The notes under the pieces were generated by a model, which did no database searches, was not told the origin of the DNA, and was given only the letters and a program-made list of their open reading frames with translations. From Candidatus Bipolaricaulota bacterium (GTDB taxonomy: Bacteria; Bipolaricaulota; Bipolaricaulia; UBA7950; UBA9294): DNA of 5,776 nucleotides. Made by a program: the position numbers and the translations under genes. The stretch covers positions 1-5,776 of the forward strand of contig JAJOKK010000035.1 of NCBI GenBank assembly GCA_021129875.1, read 5' to 3'. The stretch's first letter is position 1. Each line of letters begins with the position of its first letter. This document shows positions 5,589-5,776 of this stretch, piece by piece.

Positions 5589-5776
5589 ACGATCCCTTCT
5601 TTATAAGTTCGTAGGGAGAGCAGTGTTGGGTTTTGGGTGTTGAGTTTTGGGTTAAAAGCTGGCCTTATTGAGGTGTCTATCGGGTTCACTAAGATAGGGT
5701 TCGTGGGGCGGGTTTTAAACCGACCACCATCTCTATCTGCCTGTATCTCTTTCCATTTTGCATTGATCCATCTATC
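5589..5776. other. Non-coding tail after the operon
   Basis: GC falls to about 43% (hand count of 5641-5700). Apart from the 14-bp repeat I see only weak structure. TCCCT (5593-5597) pairs with AGGGA (5613-5617) over a 15-nt loop and has no T-tract after it. CTATC (5677-5681) pairs with GATAG (5693-5697), and GATAG can alternatively pair with CTATC (5733-5737) enclosing GTGG/CCAC (5703-5706/5724-5727). No gene, tRNA or clear rho-independent terminator is supported. The neighbouring gene lies beyond the edge. Confidence 0.5.
5623..5650. repeat. Two tandem copies of a 14-bp GT-rich repeat
   Basis: GTGTTGGGTTTTGG (5623-5636) is followed directly by GTGTTGAGTTTTGG (5637-5650), a single mismatch apart, with three more bases (GTT) after. 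All C is absent from this strand. It begins 35 nt after the helicase stop. Such asymmetric low-complexity repeats occur between genes in various bacteria (from memory); function is unknown. No target-site duplications are visible. Confidence 0.75.

Noticed and set aside
5593..5617. TCCCT/AGGGA hairpin after the helicase stop as a rho-independent terminator
   Set aside because: The stem is 5 bp with a 15-nt loop, and no T-tract follows (the next bases are GAGCAGTG).
5668..5695. Possible promoter TTGAGG-N16-TAAGAT for a gene beyond the right edge
   Set aside because: Both boxes match only 4/6, the spacer is 16 bp, and no gene start is visible downstream to support it.
1..5776. CRISPR array, tRNA, rRNA, prophage or defence system
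   Set aside because: No spaced direct repeats, cloverleaf, rRNA-like segment or recognisable phage/defence protein is present; the helicase motifs fit DinG rather than Cas3 or a restriction helicase.

Overview
The window reads as bacterial chromosome, with GC near 60% by hand samples of the genes. Its core is one tightly packed plus-strand operon of four genes (326-5588). MiaB, a DinG-type helicase with an N-terminal extension, and a TTGATC-N17-TATATT promoter all point to Bacteria. I cannot name the lineage. The high GC, divergent active-site motifs and near-leaderless first gene would suit an uncultured or deep-branching phylum, but that is inference.

Layout. Positions 1-175 hold the 3' end of a Y1 (IS200-like / REP-associated) transposase. 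It is about 46% GC, clearly below the operon, and is cut by the left window edge. Positions 176-325 are intergenic and carry two abutting perfect palindromes (262-283), then a sigma70-like promoter (285-313) that would start transcription only about 5-8 nt before the miaB ATG. The operon follows: a miaB-family methylthiotransferase (326-1645), a divergent PfkB/FruK-type sugar kinase (1642-2616), a small two-CBS-domain protein (2613-3047), and a DinG/XPD-family Fe-S helicase (3048-5588). The junctions are ATGA, ATGA and TAG|ATG, so co-transcription and translational coupling are very likely. Positions 5589-5776 are lower-GC non-coding DNA with a 14-bp tandem repeat and weak inverted repeats. 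No convincing terminator is visible.

How the genes may work together. MiaB should methylthiolate A37 of tRNAs and needs two [4Fe-4S] clusters. The helicase also keeps the four cysteines of a [4Fe-4S] cluster. The kinase and CBS genes lie between them and overlap each other's ends, which suggests a catalytic protein with an adenine-nucleotide-sensing partner. No single pathway obviously joins all four.

The most notable signals are these: a strong excess of GATC (about 77 by hand count against roughly 21-23 expected) with four copies packed into the miaB promoter and start; a helicase whose N-terminus looks like a dead DEDDh exonuclease fused to an Fe-S helicase; and a PfkB kinase with several altered active-site motifs. 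I did not find a clearly new defence or mobile system. Most of the window is housekeeping-type sequence with unusual details.
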